From contig CAJNAR010000182.1 in the NCBI GenBank assembly GCA_905220665.1, forward strand, positions 1 to 64,000: 64,000 bases of DNA, given 5' to 3'. This DNA is from Albugo candida. Taxonomy: Eukaryota > Oomycota > Peronosporomycetes > Albuginales > Albuginaceae. The translations under genes were made by a program, and so were the position numbers. A model generated the notes under the pieces. It did no database searches, was not told the DNA's origin, and saw only the letters and a list, made by a program, of their open reading frames with translations. Positions 18,962 to 28,544 of the stretch are shown piece by piece; the stretch's first letter is position 1; the number at the start of each line of letters is the position of its first letter.

Positions 18962-19711
18962 GTGTGGCATTTCGACGCAATGAGAGCATTACAAAGCGAT
19001 TCCGAGCGCGAAAATGATCGAAACACAGCAAAACAGCAATTGAAATTAATTCGACTTCGGAAAGACATTCAAAAGCTTTTGGCCACACGACAACGTCTCG
19101 AGCCGAATCGTTTGTCGACCGACTTTCACGATACTGTCGCTGGCATCGCGCGTGCGTATTACGAGGTGTTCCGTAGCGGATACATCGCCGAGAACGCATC
19201 GATATCGGCGCATGGCGACGTTCCTTCGTTCCTGTACGCTGTCATCGACACAAAGATGCGTGCAGGTTCCCATCAGGGAATTCATCTGATGTTTATGCAA
19301 TGGCAGCGATATACGGAAATGCTGGCGTTCTCACACTTTACGCTGTGCTCACTGAGCATTGTGCCTACGGATGGAAACGTTGTGGTCAAGACACGAGGCT
19401 CCTTCCGCTTTGTGGTGACGCGAGATACAATGAGTGGCATCTTTCCGCATGTGTTGGGGAACGAAATGCTTCTTCAGCGCATTTTGGGCTTACGATTGGA
19501 ATGCGATTGTCAAATCGATTTGTACTTTGACGCGTGCGGACGTGTGGTGCGTTACAGCGAATTCGCAGACTTTATGGGCGCATTTGCGATCGCACTGACA
19601 AATGTCGCGGATTTGTCGTTTCTGATGGACGGCGCATTGATACACGAGGAAAGTATGCTGGGAAACGAAGCGGATTTCGCGATGGATACACGCGATATCG
19701 ATGTGCCCTGA
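18962..19711 (+). CDS. Oomycete bZIP-type C-terminal domain protein (paralogue A)
   Basis: The 249-residue product resembles the part that follows the leucine zipper in large oomycete bZIP families. That part contains a helix with an IARAYYEVFRSGYI-like motif and then a beta-rich sensor-like domain ending FMGAF and LMDGALIHEESMLG. The first 45 residues are charged and helical with a few zipper-spaced leucines (LKLIRLRKDIQKLLATRQRL). The Asn/Arg basic DNA-contact motif is missing. It is clearly paralogous to the protein at 21695-22681, sharing AYYEVFRNGYIA, FIVSRDTILGIFPH and GALIHEESMLG-type blocks. The start at 18962 is the first reasonable Met; an upstream exon could carry a basic region but none is evident in the 200 bases before. 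A role in transcription is inference. Confidence 0.65.
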   Translation: MWHFDAMRALQSDSERENDRNTAKQQLKLIRLRKDIQKLLATRQRLEPNRLSTDFHDTVAGIARAYYEVFRSGYIAENASISAHGDVPSFLYAVIDTKMRAGSHQGIHLMFMQWQRYTEMLAFSHFTLCSLSIVPTDGNVVVKTRGSFRFVVTRDTMSGIFPHVLGNEMLLQRILGLRLECDCQIDLYFDACGRVVRYSEFADFMGAFAIALTNVADLSFLMDGALIHEESMLGNEADFAMDTRDIDVP

Positions 19712-19793
19712 AAGAGAGGTCGTAGAGGAGATAAAAGGCTTGCGTTGACAATTTAAAGTAGCGAAATTCACTGCCGCGTACTGTTTTTATTGC

Positions 19794-21698
19794 ATGTTTC
19801 CTGGACCCAAAATAGCGTGTTTGAATCGGATGGTGACACGTTTCTACACACTTTGCCGCGTCGCTTTTTGGCGGAAACCGCGTGCGTGCGCATCGTTTCT
19901 CGATGGAGGAATGCATCCTTCCCATTCCGAGTCTCCCCGTGACGCAAATACGTCTCACGAACTCGACAAAAGTTTAGGCTTTTTCGATCTTTTAATGATC
20001 GGAATCGGAGGCACTGTCGGCTCTGGCGTCTTTGCGACTGCAGGATTCGTATGTGTCGCATGCAGCATGCTCTCCCACTAACACGCTGCGTAGATTGCTC
20101 ACTCGTACGCTGGTCCTGGCGCCATTCTAAGCTGGTTGCTCGCAGGATTCGGATGCGTGCTCAGCGGAGTTTCGTTCATGGAGTTGTCGTGTCTGATCCC
20201 ATCGACGGGGTCCACGTACGCGTACGCGTACCACGGGATCGGAGAGCTTCCAGCGATGCTCGCAGGGTTCTTACTGACACTCGAATATGGGATTTCCAGT
20301 GCGGGAGGAGCTCGAAGTTGGAGTGATAAGTTCTCAACGTGGCTGGAAAGTGAGTTTGCGATGGAAACTCCGCTTTGGGTAAAGTCGTCGGAGAGCGTGT
20401 TCGATGTGTATGCAGCGGTATTGATGGCGTTGTGTGTGGGCATCGTCGTTGGTGGCATGCAGTCGGGGAAGATGGTAGTGAATGTGGTGACAATGACGAA
20501 AATTAGCGTGATTTTTGTTATCATTTGTGTGGGATTTCTTCATTTTCGAATGGAAAATGTGACGCCATTTATTCCCAAAATCGAAAGAAAAAACAATGGA
20601 GAATTCGCGTACGGATGGCAAGGCGTTCTGCTCGGTGCGAGTGCGAGCTTTTACGGGTATATCGGCTTTGATGAAGTGTGTTGTTTGGCCGGGGAAGCGC
20701 GACATCCTACGAAAAATATACCCAAAGCGGTGCTTGGAACGATTCTCGGAGCGGCGATTTTATCGACTTTGGCTACCGTTGCACTCGTTGGAATGCAGCC
20801 ATTTCAGATGATTCACGTGGGCGAATCGTACGGGCAGGCGTTTATGTATGTGGGGAATGCATGGGCCGCGAAATTAGTAGCGACAGGCGAGGTATTGACG
20901 ATGCCAATCACGACATTGATTTCGTTTATGGCGCAGCCTCGCGTGCTATTCGCAATGGCTCGTGATGGTTTACTGCCTCCGATATTCGCTGAAATGGATG
21001 AGAATGGGAATCTCACGCGAGGCACTTGGATCTGCGGTGGTGTTGCGATCGCAATCGCTCTTTGTGTTCCATTTCAATTGCTTTGGAATTTGATTTCATT
21101 GGGGATTTTGGTTGCATTCAATTTGACAAATACGTCTTTAGTGTGTCTCCGAGCGGATCAATTGAGGTCGATACGAGCTAAAGAGAAGCTCAAGTGCATG
21201 TTGTGTGCGTATCTATTGGTGTCGTTGATCACTGCGTACTGCTGGGAAGGTATCATTACGAAAGCGCAAGAGGAAGGAAGTACGACTTTTGAGTTGTATT
21301 TCGCTGTTTTCTTCTCTTTCGTGACAATCAGCGTCATACTAGCGATGTGGATCGTGTCCAGAGGCGATACAGAGTGTGGATCTTCCGATAATGTCCAGGA
21401 CGAAGCAACGGCGGAGATGGAGGGATTCCAGGCTCCTTGGGTTCCATTGACGCCTTGCGTTGCTATTTTCTTCAATTGGTTTCTATTGTGTCAGATGGAC
21501 ACGTATTCGGTGCTTCTTATCACATTGTGGCTGTCGATGGCCCTTGCATGCTACTGGTTGTATGGATTCCATCACAGTTTAGCGCATCAGCAATTCGCAT
21601 ACAAAATGCTCGAAAAGCCCGAGTCTTTGGATCGAATACAAGAGCGAACAGAGAAGAAGGAAGACATTACATCGAAAACGGATAGGATTGAGAGTTAG
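19794..21698 (+). CDS. Cationic amino acid transporter-like permease (APC/SLC7)
   Basis: Plasma- or vacuolar-membrane amino-acid permease, 619 residues. Exon 1 is 19794-20048 and exon 2 is 20094-21698, joined across a 45-nt intron with a branch-like CACTAAC and TAG acceptor. Helix 1 spans the join: DLLMIGIGGTVGSGVFATAG, then IAHSYAGPGAILSW, the GxGIFxxxG and AGPxxxxS marks of the family. Later marks are ELSCLIPSTGSTYAYAY, LEYGISSA, FIPKI, GASASFYGYIGFDEVCCLAGEA and QPRVLFAMARDGLLP. About 14 hydrophobic segments are visible, as in CAT-type carriers. The start may be the Met at 19830. The stop overlaps the stop of the convergent neighbour (21695-21697). Confidence 0.9.
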
Positions 21699-22681
21699 GA
21701 GAGGATAAATGCCACGTCATTCCGACGCGGATGACACGATTGCGAGCAATTCGAGTCCTCGAGGTCTTCCGAGTCGGAGGCTGAGGCTTTTGAGGCTTTT
21801 TGAGTTTCGACGTTTTCGGGCTTTTCTGTGGTTTCTGGAGGCTCCTCGTTGACAGTGAGGGTGTCAAACTCGCCCAGCATGCTCTCCTCGTGGATAAGCG
21901 CGCCTTCCATCAGCAACGCCAAATGCAAAGGATTCCGCAACGCGCTTTGAAATGCGCCCATGAAATCTGCTTCCTCTCCATAACGCATAACCCGTCCGAA
22001 TTGATCAAAATGAAAATCGATGGTACAGTTACAAGTGAGTTGTAACCCAATGATTTGCTGTACCAAAGCCTCATTTCGGATAATGTGAGGGAAAATACCG
22101 AGGATCGTATCGCGTGAGACGATAAACCGAAATTCACCGAGGGTTTTGACTAGAATAGTGTTTTCGATGACAATAAAGTCCAATGAGACAAGACGAAAGT
22201 TGGAGAAACTTAGTAATTTAGTGTAAGACTCCCATTGAGTAAACATCAAGTTGATTCCCTCAAGTGACCCGGCCTGGAGGTGAGGATCCATGACAGAGTG
22301 AATGTACGAAGAGATATCGGAGGAATCGTGACGAGTTTCATGGTCCGCTGCGATGTATCCATTCCGGAAAACCTCATAGTACGTCTGAGCGATTCCAGTG
22401 ACGGAATTCTGAAACCTTATATGCTGTGAGAGTAGATTAGTGTGGAGCACTTGTTTCATAATATAAAGCTCACGCAGGTCTTGACGTAAATCATTAATAT
22501 CAAGTTGAAGCCACTTATCTGTTATGACTGGTTTTGTTGCAAAATGTCGTCGATTCGGGTCTTTTAATTTGCGAGTACGGGTTTTATGGGTTTGTGAGGA
22601 TTTTCGCACTGGAATAAGTTCATTGTTTTTCAAATTTGATTGGTCGTATGCGTATTCGATTTCATCGTTGAGTTTCATCAC
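21695..22681 (-). CDS. Oomycete bZIP-type C-terminal domain protein (paralogue B)
   Basis: A 328-residue paralogue of the protein at 18962-19711, in opposite orientation on the other side of the permease. The N-terminal 60 residues are basic (SQTHKTRTRKLKDPNRR) but lack a standard bZIP basic motif. Then come a helical stretch (DLRQDLRELYIMKQVLHTN) and the shared domain with AQTYYEVFRNGYIAAD, LMFTQWESYTKLLSFSNF, FIVSRDTILGIFPHI, CNCTIDFHFDQFGRVMRYGE and LMEGALIHEESMLGE. An acidic Glu/Ser-rich tail of about 55 residues is absent from paralogue A. Its stop codon TAA shares bases with the permease TAG. An Inr/FPR-like element is 31 bases upstream of the ATG. The function is presumed regulatory but not shown. 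Confidence 0.68.
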   Translation of the reverse strand: MMKLNDEIEYAYDQSNLKNNELIPVRKSSQTHKTRTRKLKDPNRRHFATKPVITDKWLQLDINDLRQDLRELYIMKQVLHTNLLSQHIRFQNSVTGIAQTYYEVFRNGYIAADHETRHDSSDISSYIHSVMDPHLQAGSLEGINLMFTQWESYTKLLSFSNFRLVSLDFIVIENTILVKTLGEFRFIVSRDTILGIFPHIIRNEALVQQIIGLQLTCNCTIDFHFDQFGRVMRYGEEADFMGAFQSALRNPLHLALLMEGALIHEESMLGEFDTLTVNEEPPETTEKPENVETQKASKASASDSEDLEDSNCSQSCHPRRNDVAFILS

Positions 22682-22711
22682 TCTAAAGAGTTTGTTGCTT
22701 TTTTGAGTGAT

Positions 22712-22724
22712 AAATCAGAAATGA
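22712..22724 (-). promoter_or_regulatory. Inr/FPR-like core promoter of paralogue B
   Basis: TCATTTCTGATTT on the minus strand fits the oomycete start-site consensus TCATTYYNCAWTT with one mismatch, and lies 31 bases before the ATG at 22681. Confidence 0.45.
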
Positions 22725-22774
22725 GGCTCAGTGTGTAGTATGTACTCACTGGAACGTACTTTTATACGACAGAA

Positions 22775-22954
22775 TCAGCTTCTTGAAGAAAATTGGCAGT
22801 GAGTGCGTTTAATAGAGACCTTTGACAGTGGGGTGGTAATCGACTTTTGCGGGAGATTAGTTGGCAGAAGCATGAAGAGAATTATAGAAACGTAGACTGC
22901 GAATATAAAGCAGACGATGACAGTGCGATTTCTTCGAAATTGGATTAGAGCCAT
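22775..22954 (-). CDS. Small single-pass membrane protein ORF (hypothetical)
   Basis: An open frame of 59 residues in an otherwise gene-free stretch. It starts MALIQFRRNR and runs straight into a strong hydrophobic helix (TVIVCFIFAVYVSIILFMLL, residues 11-30), followed by a short Thr/Lys/Ser-rich tail. The positive-then-hydrophobic pattern is what one expects of a small signal-anchor protein. No family is recognised. The tail might be altered by splicing (an AAG/GT junction is present near its end). It may equally be chance. Confidence 0.35.
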   Translation of the reverse strand: MALIQFRRNRTVIVCFIFAVYVSIILFMLLPTNLPQKSITTPLSKVSIKRTHCQFSSRS

Positions 22955-23900
22955 TTTGGTTCATACTTGAAATAATAATAGACATGGAGCTTCTCTTGGT
23001 AGTGGATGCCACTATACTGAGCGGAAGTGAAATGTTGTGGCTAGACTTATACAGGTGACCCTCATTTGTACAACATATCGTATAATGAGATTGTGTGGTA
23101 GAAAGTGCTTGAGTTATAATCAGACTAGAATGAGATATTGCATTTAGTTAGAACAAGAGCGTGTCGATGTCTTACTATATTATTCAATCAAATTGTCGCG
23201 TGTCTTGTCGGTTATGTAGCGAGAAAGAGAGAACATAGCGATGCGTTTCACATGATTTACACCGCTTGGCGGTGAGGCAAGTAGCAAGGTTACTTGGATG
23301 ATACTATAAATGAGTAGAAGCAGATGTAGATCCTATGCTTTCATTATCTGAGATAAAGGACACTTAAAGTACCTTCGCATCCTCAACATATGTATCGGTT
23401 GCCTTATAACAATAAGCGCAGTACTTGCCACTGTATACTGCAGTGAGTATATGTCACTTGTGGTGAGTCAGAAGATGTAGTGGGCTGTTTCAAAACGCTT
23501 GTGGAAAGGAATTCAACTATTGCGCACGTGTCCGTCTTTCAAATCACACCGTATCTACCTAGGGTTACCAGTCAAATTATTAACAAACGCAAATATTACG
23601 ATTGTATATCTGATAGAAACATACTCATAAAACGTTGCATAACGTGTCGTGCGAACGTGCCACATAGGCACCATCCAATCCGATTCGCTAAAACACAATA
23701 TTCAACCTACCCCATCCCATTATGATTGGACATCGTTCCTACGTAACCTACCCTGCTTGAATCACCAAGCTTCAGGCACTTGATTTAATAGTATTCTTTA
23801 AATACATTACGAAAGTATATTGCAATTCCATGCACTTATTTCATTGTCTCTTTTCACCTCCTTTGGCTCACGATCTCACAACAGCAAGAGAAAAGCCCAA
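22955..23900. other. Intergenic, no gene recognised
   Basis: About 0.95 kb without convincing coding sequence or RNA. An 81-codon open frame at 23480-23725 has no recognisable features. The frame of the secreted-protein gene is open back to 23820, but those 27 codons spoil the signal peptide. Confidence 0.45.
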
Positions 23901-24392
23901 ATGATCCTCAAATGGTCCCTGTTGGCAATGATACTCTGTTCTTGTGTGCATCCTCAGGTGTCAGCAAAGCAATCGCTCAGAACTCCACGATCTTTGCTGT
24001 TACGCCCATGGCTTGGAAAATCACCATCGACGAAATACCGTGATCGTAGTTATCAAGACACGGAATACAGACGAACGATTCCTGATCTGACATTAAGCCC
24101 ACTAGACCCTCGAGCGGCACCCCACCCCAATTGGAGTAGTTTTACTCCTACCTGGTCTGAAATAGAGAAGGAGGTGGAGAGGACCGGGGGGTTTCAGCGA
24201 CCTCTACTTAGCACAGGATCCCTGGCGCCTGGTACTCTTTTGTCGGGTGACGTTAGGCTTCGTGCCGAGCAAGCCGGTCAACCGAACCGAGGAGATTCGT
24301 TTCTCGACAATGCAAACTCAGGATATGGCAGGAACGATGATGTTGGCGCATATACCTTATCTATTGAAGATCTGATCGCAGGAAGACCGTGA
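23901..24392 (+). CDS. Candidate small secreted protein (effector-like)
   Basis: A 163-residue protein of no known family. The N-terminus MILKWSLLAMILCSCVHPQVSA is a good signal peptide (charged start, hydrophobic core, small residues before a likely cut after Ala22). The mature part has no cysteine and is rich in Arg, Pro, Ser and Thr, so probably largely unstructured. A region RTPRSLLLRPWL just after the cut is RxLR-like in composition. However, neither an exact RxLR-EER motif nor a CHxC motif is present. It sits next to a 0.9-kb gene-free stretch. The start at 23901 is chosen because an upstream in-frame ATG (23820) would bury the signal peptide. Secretion is predicted; a role in host interaction is only a guess. 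Confidence 0.5.
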   Translation: MILKWSLLAMILCSCVHPQVSAKQSLRTPRSLLLRPWLGKSPSTKYRDRSYQDTEYRRTIPDLTLSPLDPRAAPHPNWSSFTPTWSEIEKEVERTGGFQRPLLSTGSLAPGTLLSGDVRLRAEQAGQPNRGDSFLDNANSGYGRNDDVGAYTLSIEDLIAGRP

Positions 24393-24503
24393 CATTCAGT
24401 CGATCTTTATCCCATTCATGCAACATTAGAGCAACATGCTCATGCTGCTCATTCGAGTAACCTTCGTACTTGTAGCACAACGACTCGATGAAATTGTAAT
24501 ATA

Positions 24504-24516
24504 TCACTCAATTTCA
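24504..24516 (+). promoter_or_regulatory. Inr/FPR-like element before JMJD7
   Basis: TCACTCAATTTCA resembles the oomycete Inr/FPR core promoter and lies about 25 bases before the JMJD7 ATG. The match is partial. Confidence 0.3.
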
Positions 24517-24541
24517 ACCAATCACCACACACCTCTAAAGC

Positions 24542-25674
24542 ATGCAAAAATGCATCGAAGAATTATGCGACGACATGACGGCTTTGTGGCAGCCACCACA
24601 CGCCAAATTAGAACGCAAAAGTCTAGCTGCCTTGACACTCAATGCTTTCTATCGTGATTTTGTGAGTAAGAGCGTTCCTGTCATCCTCACAGACGCTATA
24701 ACACCGGCGGAAGGCTGGCAGCCAACCGTTTTGGACAAATGGCAACATCCATCGTATCTCTGCGAAAAAGCAGGAGATCAACCCATTTCCGTCAATGTGA
24801 CGCCATTCGGATACGGTGACGCTATTCTGACGATCGATTCGCTTCCAAAAACGCAAAATCAATATTTTTTAATGCCGGAAGAGCGCGAGATGAAATTACG
24901 AGACTTTTACCACGCGCTCCAGCATCCAGACACTCTCCAAGGCGTTCCATATGTCTCCTACCAGGCAAGATGAGCCCAGAATTCGCCTCCAGCTCGCATA
25001 TCATGCAACTCTCCATAGAATGATAACCTTCGTAATCAGTTTGCAGCGTTGTATGACGAAGTACCTCCATATTTGAATCTCGCAAAAGAAGCTTTTGGCA
25101 ATGCACCGGACGCAATCAATCTCTGGATCGGCGACGAGCGATCGGTATCATCTCTCCATAAAGACTTTTACGAGGTATTTCTTTTTCTTCCATTACACCT
25201 CTTCTTACTCGCGTGCAGAATATGTATTGCGTCATTAAAGGGACAAAAGCCTTCACACTTCTTCCTCCGGCCGCGATCATTTGTCTCTCGGAAATCGACG
25301 TGGAAACGTATCGGTACCATCAAGGCTCCTGTGCGATGGATAAGGATCTCACTCGAGCATTTCATCATCAGTATCCTCAGCATTCCTCATGGAATTTGGT
25401 ATCAGAGAATCAGAAAACGCCTTGGATTCCCATCGACCCCACCAAGCTCACAGCACAAGCACTTGATGCGTATCCATTCGCTTCGACCAAGTACATGAAG
25501 CCGATCCATTGTGAGATTTCATCGGGAGAAATTTTGTACCTTCCAGCGCTTTGGTACCATCAAGCAACACAATTCAATGAGACAATTGCAATTAATTATT
25601 GGCATGAAATGAGGTTTGACTCTCGTTTTGTGTATTATAATTTTTTACATAATATTGGGAAATATGTGTTGTGA
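24542..25674 (+). CDS. JMJD7: JmjC-domain protein, JMJD7-like
   Basis: Fe(II)/2-oxoglutarate-dependent oxygenase; the animal protein hydroxylates lysine in translation-factor GTPases. Exons are 24542-24964, 25019-25174 and 25219-25674, giving 344 residues. The iron triad is His188 and Asp190 in SLHKDFYENMYCV, spanning the second intron, and the distal His in LPALWYHQ. Exon 2 includes NDNLRNQFAALYDEVPPYL, matching the family. Intron 2 is a standard 44-nt GT-AG intron. Intron 1 (24965-25018) appears to begin with GC (CAG/GCAAGA) and end with TAG. No GT donor nearby keeps frame, so a GC-AG intron is proposed. The last 30 coding bases overlap the end of the convergent START/FYVE gene. Confidence 0.88.
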
Positions 25675-26859
25675 TACTTTCATAAGCTTTACGCGTTCCT
25701 GTGCGATTTCCCAGCACGGCACTTGATGGATTCGGACGACACATTGCAAGCAAAAACACGTGTGCTTGACGTCCATTTTCGTTCGAATGCCTGGTTGCAG
25801 GTGTTCGGGAATGTGTAAGCTCACACTGCATTTCGTACAGACGACGCGTTTACAGCCACGACAGCTTCGAGGGGTACTCCATCGCCCTCGTAAAAGCTGT
25901 TTTCCGTGCAAACAATAACATTTGATGGGAGATAGGAGGGATGATGTATCTTGCAGTGATGGTGCAAGTGATGGGTATGGGCCAATAGCAGTAGAGAGTT
26001 TCTTGAGGAACGCACCATTCGAGATATCAGCCATCCCGACTATAACTTTGGCAAGCATGCGTCCGGCAACCGCGTTTGAGATTAAACCTTTGGTGTCAAA
26101 GGAAGCCAAGGCGTGAAAATGTATCGAACTAGTGCTGGTATTGCTGGGTCGTGAGCTTACGATGAAGCAGATCGACATATTGGATGCCAAGGCGTTCCTT
26201 TGAGGAATAGATGGATGTGTGAAGGACTGCATGATCAAATAACCGTAGCGTTCTCCGTCAGCACCCTTTTGTGCGCCTGTAGCATGAAGGAAGGAAATCT
26301 GTTTTTGGCGAACCAAGACGGAGGACATGAGGGGATTTTCCCTCATTCCCCAGCGTAACGTGAGGGTCCGAAACGGGTCAATCTCATCGGGTTGTCGAAG
26401 ATTAGCGATTGTGAAGGAGCGAAACATGCGATTGCACGCATGAATGCTGTTCTGATTCCATTCCACATCGTCGTATGAGTAAATGCCGTAAAGAAAGTCA
26501 TCCACAGAGCCTTCCATGAATCCGTTTGCCATTAATTGAGGATCGGTGAGGTGTACTCGAATAGAGGACGCGGGCGATTCATTTAGGACACTTTCATTGA
26601 GATTTTGTATGCTTTTTACGATTGATTTGGAGGGTACGCTATCGGACTCATGAGGGCGCTGATGAGTTTTGACTTCCTTGGAGTTACGATACACTTGAAC
26701 TTGATGCCTGGATGTCAATAGATTCCATTTCGAGTGCAATACTTTATTTTCACGAAATGAGGTCAATGTGCGGTGTAAGAGTGTGGCAATTGACTCATCG
26801 ATGACGTTCAAGTCGAGTGAATCGATTTCGAGTTGAGGGAGCTTGGACGGTGAGTGCAT
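25645..26859 (-). CDS. START-like plus FYVE-type zinc finger protein (paralogue 1)
   Basis: A 404-residue protein of a family greatly expanded in oomycetes. Residues about 10-290 form a START/lipid-binding-like fold with the shared blocks GSVDDFLYGIYSYDDVEWNQ, FIVSSRPS and FHALASFDTKG. The C-terminal part (about 315-390) is a FYVE-type finger: CYCLH, CRGC, CTKC and CLQC cysteine pairs, without the R(R/K)HHCR phosphoinositide pocket, so PI3P binding is doubtful. It is similar along its length to the gene at 27358-28515 on the same strand, so this is a tandem duplication. The first cysteine pair region (CYCLHGK) departs from the C-x2-C of its sister, so this finger may be decaying. Confidence 0.82.
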   Translation of the reverse strand: MHSPSKLPQLEIDSLDLNVIDESIATLLHRTLTSFRENKVLHSKWNLLTSRHQVQVYRNSKEVKTHQRPHESDSVPSKSIVKSIQNLNESVLNESPASSIRVHLTDPQLMANGFMEGSVDDFLYGIYSYDDVEWNQNSIHACNRMFRSFTIANLRQPDEIDPFRTLTLRWGMRENPLMSSVLVRQKQISFLHATGAQKGADGERYGYLIMQSFTHPSIPQRNALASNMSICFIVSSRPSNTSTSSIHFHALASFDTKGLISNAVAGRMLAKVIVGMADISNGAFLKKLSTAIGPYPSLAPSLQDTSSLLSPIKCYCLHGKQLLRGRWSTPRSCRGCKRVVCTKCSVSLHIPEHLQPGIRTKMDVKHTCFCLQCVVRIHQVPCWEIAQERVKLMKVSQHIFPNIM

Positions 26860-27357
26860 AATATATTAGCACTATCAGAATCGTTCAAGGGCAAAAGGCC
26901 GTACTGAATGCTTCATTCATGTTGCTGGATTTCACTACGAATATCTGAGACACTGTGCAAAGGCGATCACGAATGTGCTCGTGCGGGGTACGTACCTTGC
27001 GTCCTTTTGATAGCTACGTGCGCATAAACTAGGAATTATAGATAAAGAGAGTGAAAGAGGATATCGAACAGATCACATAGTGATACGCCAGCGACCCTTG
27101 AATTTTTCTATGCTATACGCTAGGGAAAGGTGATAATCCGTACTTTTCACATTCACGGTGAAGCAAACCTCATGCTTCTAGAATATGAAGCAGTGCAGTA
27201 GGTCACTATTGTGATCAGCCTCTCCCAATTGATGTTTTTCTACACAATTTTCACGCAAGCAGTAAGATTTAGCATGCGCTAATCATTCAAGTTCTCCAAA
27301 CATAAAATACGTCACAGAACGAGTCATCAAAACCTATCGAACGCAATTGCTTTCACG
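26860..27357. other. Spacer between tandem paralogues
   Basis: About 500 bases between the two START/FYVE genes. No coding sequence, RNA or repeat is recognised. It should contain the promoter of paralogue 1 and the 3' region of paralogue 2. Confidence 0.45.
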
Positions 27358-28515
27358 TTACATAACGTCTTCATAAATCAAGATTTTCAATCTATCGGTA
27401 TCATTCGGTAATTCGTTGCGATGAATTCGTTCGCATGCGAATTTCCAACTCGAAATTTGATGTGTTTCCACAACACATTGCAAGCAAACGTAAAGTTCCA
27501 TCATTTCCGTCCTTTTGGATTGCAATTTGACGCTACATCGCGTGCAAAACGTAATGCCGCATTTTCTACACACGCGACCAACACTTTTGAAAAAAACACT
27601 CAAATCTCGGCCACACCCGTTACATATCGTTTCCTCCACACAGCTCACAATTTGTCCAATAGGTGTGATAGTAAGTTTCTTCATGAATGCGTAGTTTACA
27701 GCTTCAGAGAATCCAAGCATTCCACGGACCAGTATTCTGGCGCTCAGCTTTGCGGACAACGACCCTTTCGGGTCAAATGCTGCTAACCCGTGCACAGAAA
27801 TCGATCGTGATTCGTTGGATGTGACAATGATGCACACAGAAAGTTCCGCACGACACACATTCTGAAGCTCGGGAAGGTCGGGATGTCGGATGGACTGTAT
27901 GACGTAGTACCCAACGCGTTGCCCATCTGAATCTATCTTCCATCCTGTGGCTTCCACAAACGCAAAATCGCGCTGGCGAACGAAAATCGATGGAATACTT
28001 TTCTGAGATCGCATTGCCCAGCGAATCGTTCGGGTTTGAAATGGGTCAGAAGTGGTTGGAACTTGAATTTGGTATACAGTGTGCGATCGCAAAGCGCCGT
28101 GTAAGATACGTTCGCTACTTTGTTTCCATTCTGTGTCGGTACACGCGTATACTCCACAAAGAAAGTCTTCGACGGTTCCGGGTATACAACCAAGAAGCTT
28201 TTGTTGAGGATTCAAATGAACAATTTGTATTCCAGGATCGGCTCCTGGATTTAGATCAGAACTGCTTGATGATGGCGTGTTGGTGTTGCCAGATTCAGAT
28301 GGAGTTTGTGGTGTAGACTCACTCTGTAGTTTTCGATATATTCTGAGACGCTGTTTTCCTGCCATCAACTTCCACGCTCTGTCATATTGTATCCGTTTTG
28401 TATCGTTACATGTTTTGTCGATCAGATGAGTGATAGTTTGGTCGATGTGATGGTAATCGGCGGGTTGTAATTTAAACGAAGCAAAACGATGATTTGTTTG
28501 AGTCAAATCTTTCAT
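27358..28515 (-). CDS. START-like plus FYVE-type zinc finger protein (paralogue 2)
   Basis: A 385-residue sister of the gene at 25645-26859. It has the START-like region with GTVEDFLCGVYACTDTEWKQ, RTIRWAMRS, FAFVEATGWKIDSDGQRVGY and VHGLAAFDPKGSLS. The C-terminal zinc finger has all eight ligands: CNGC, CRKC, CTRC and CLQC, with the usual long gap before the last pair. The basic RHHC pocket of true FYVE domains is absent here too. A short low-complexity Ser/Thr stretch (TPSSSSSD) lies between the N-terminal helix and the main domain. An excellent Inr/FPR element is 30 bases upstream. The likely role is lipid-dependent membrane targeting, inferred from domain type. Confidence 0.85.
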   Translation of the reverse strand: MKDLTQTNHRFASFKLQPADYHHIDQTITHLIDKTCNDTKRIQYDRAWKLMAGKQRLRIYRKLQSESTPQTPSESGNTNTPSSSSSDLNPGADPGIQIVHLNPQQKLLGCIPGTVEDFLCGVYACTDTEWKQSSERILHGALRSHTVYQIQVPTTSDPFQTRTIRWAMRSQKSIPSIFVRQRDFAFVEATGWKIDSDGQRVGYYVIQSIRHPDLPELQNVCRAELSVCIIVTSNESRSISVHGLAAFDPKGSLSAKLSARILVRGMLGFSEAVNYAFMKKLTITPIGQIVSCVEETICNGCGRDLSVFFKSVGRVCRKCGITFCTRCSVKLQSKRTEMMELYVCLQCVVETHQISSWKFACERIHRNELPNDTDRLKILIYEDVM

Positions 28516-28544
28516 CCTTTAAAATAGTTAACTCTGACGAAAAC

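Noticed and set aside
23901..24392. RxLR or CHxC effector motif
   Set aside because: No exact RxLR-EER or CHxC pattern is present, so only an unclassified secreted protein is claimed.
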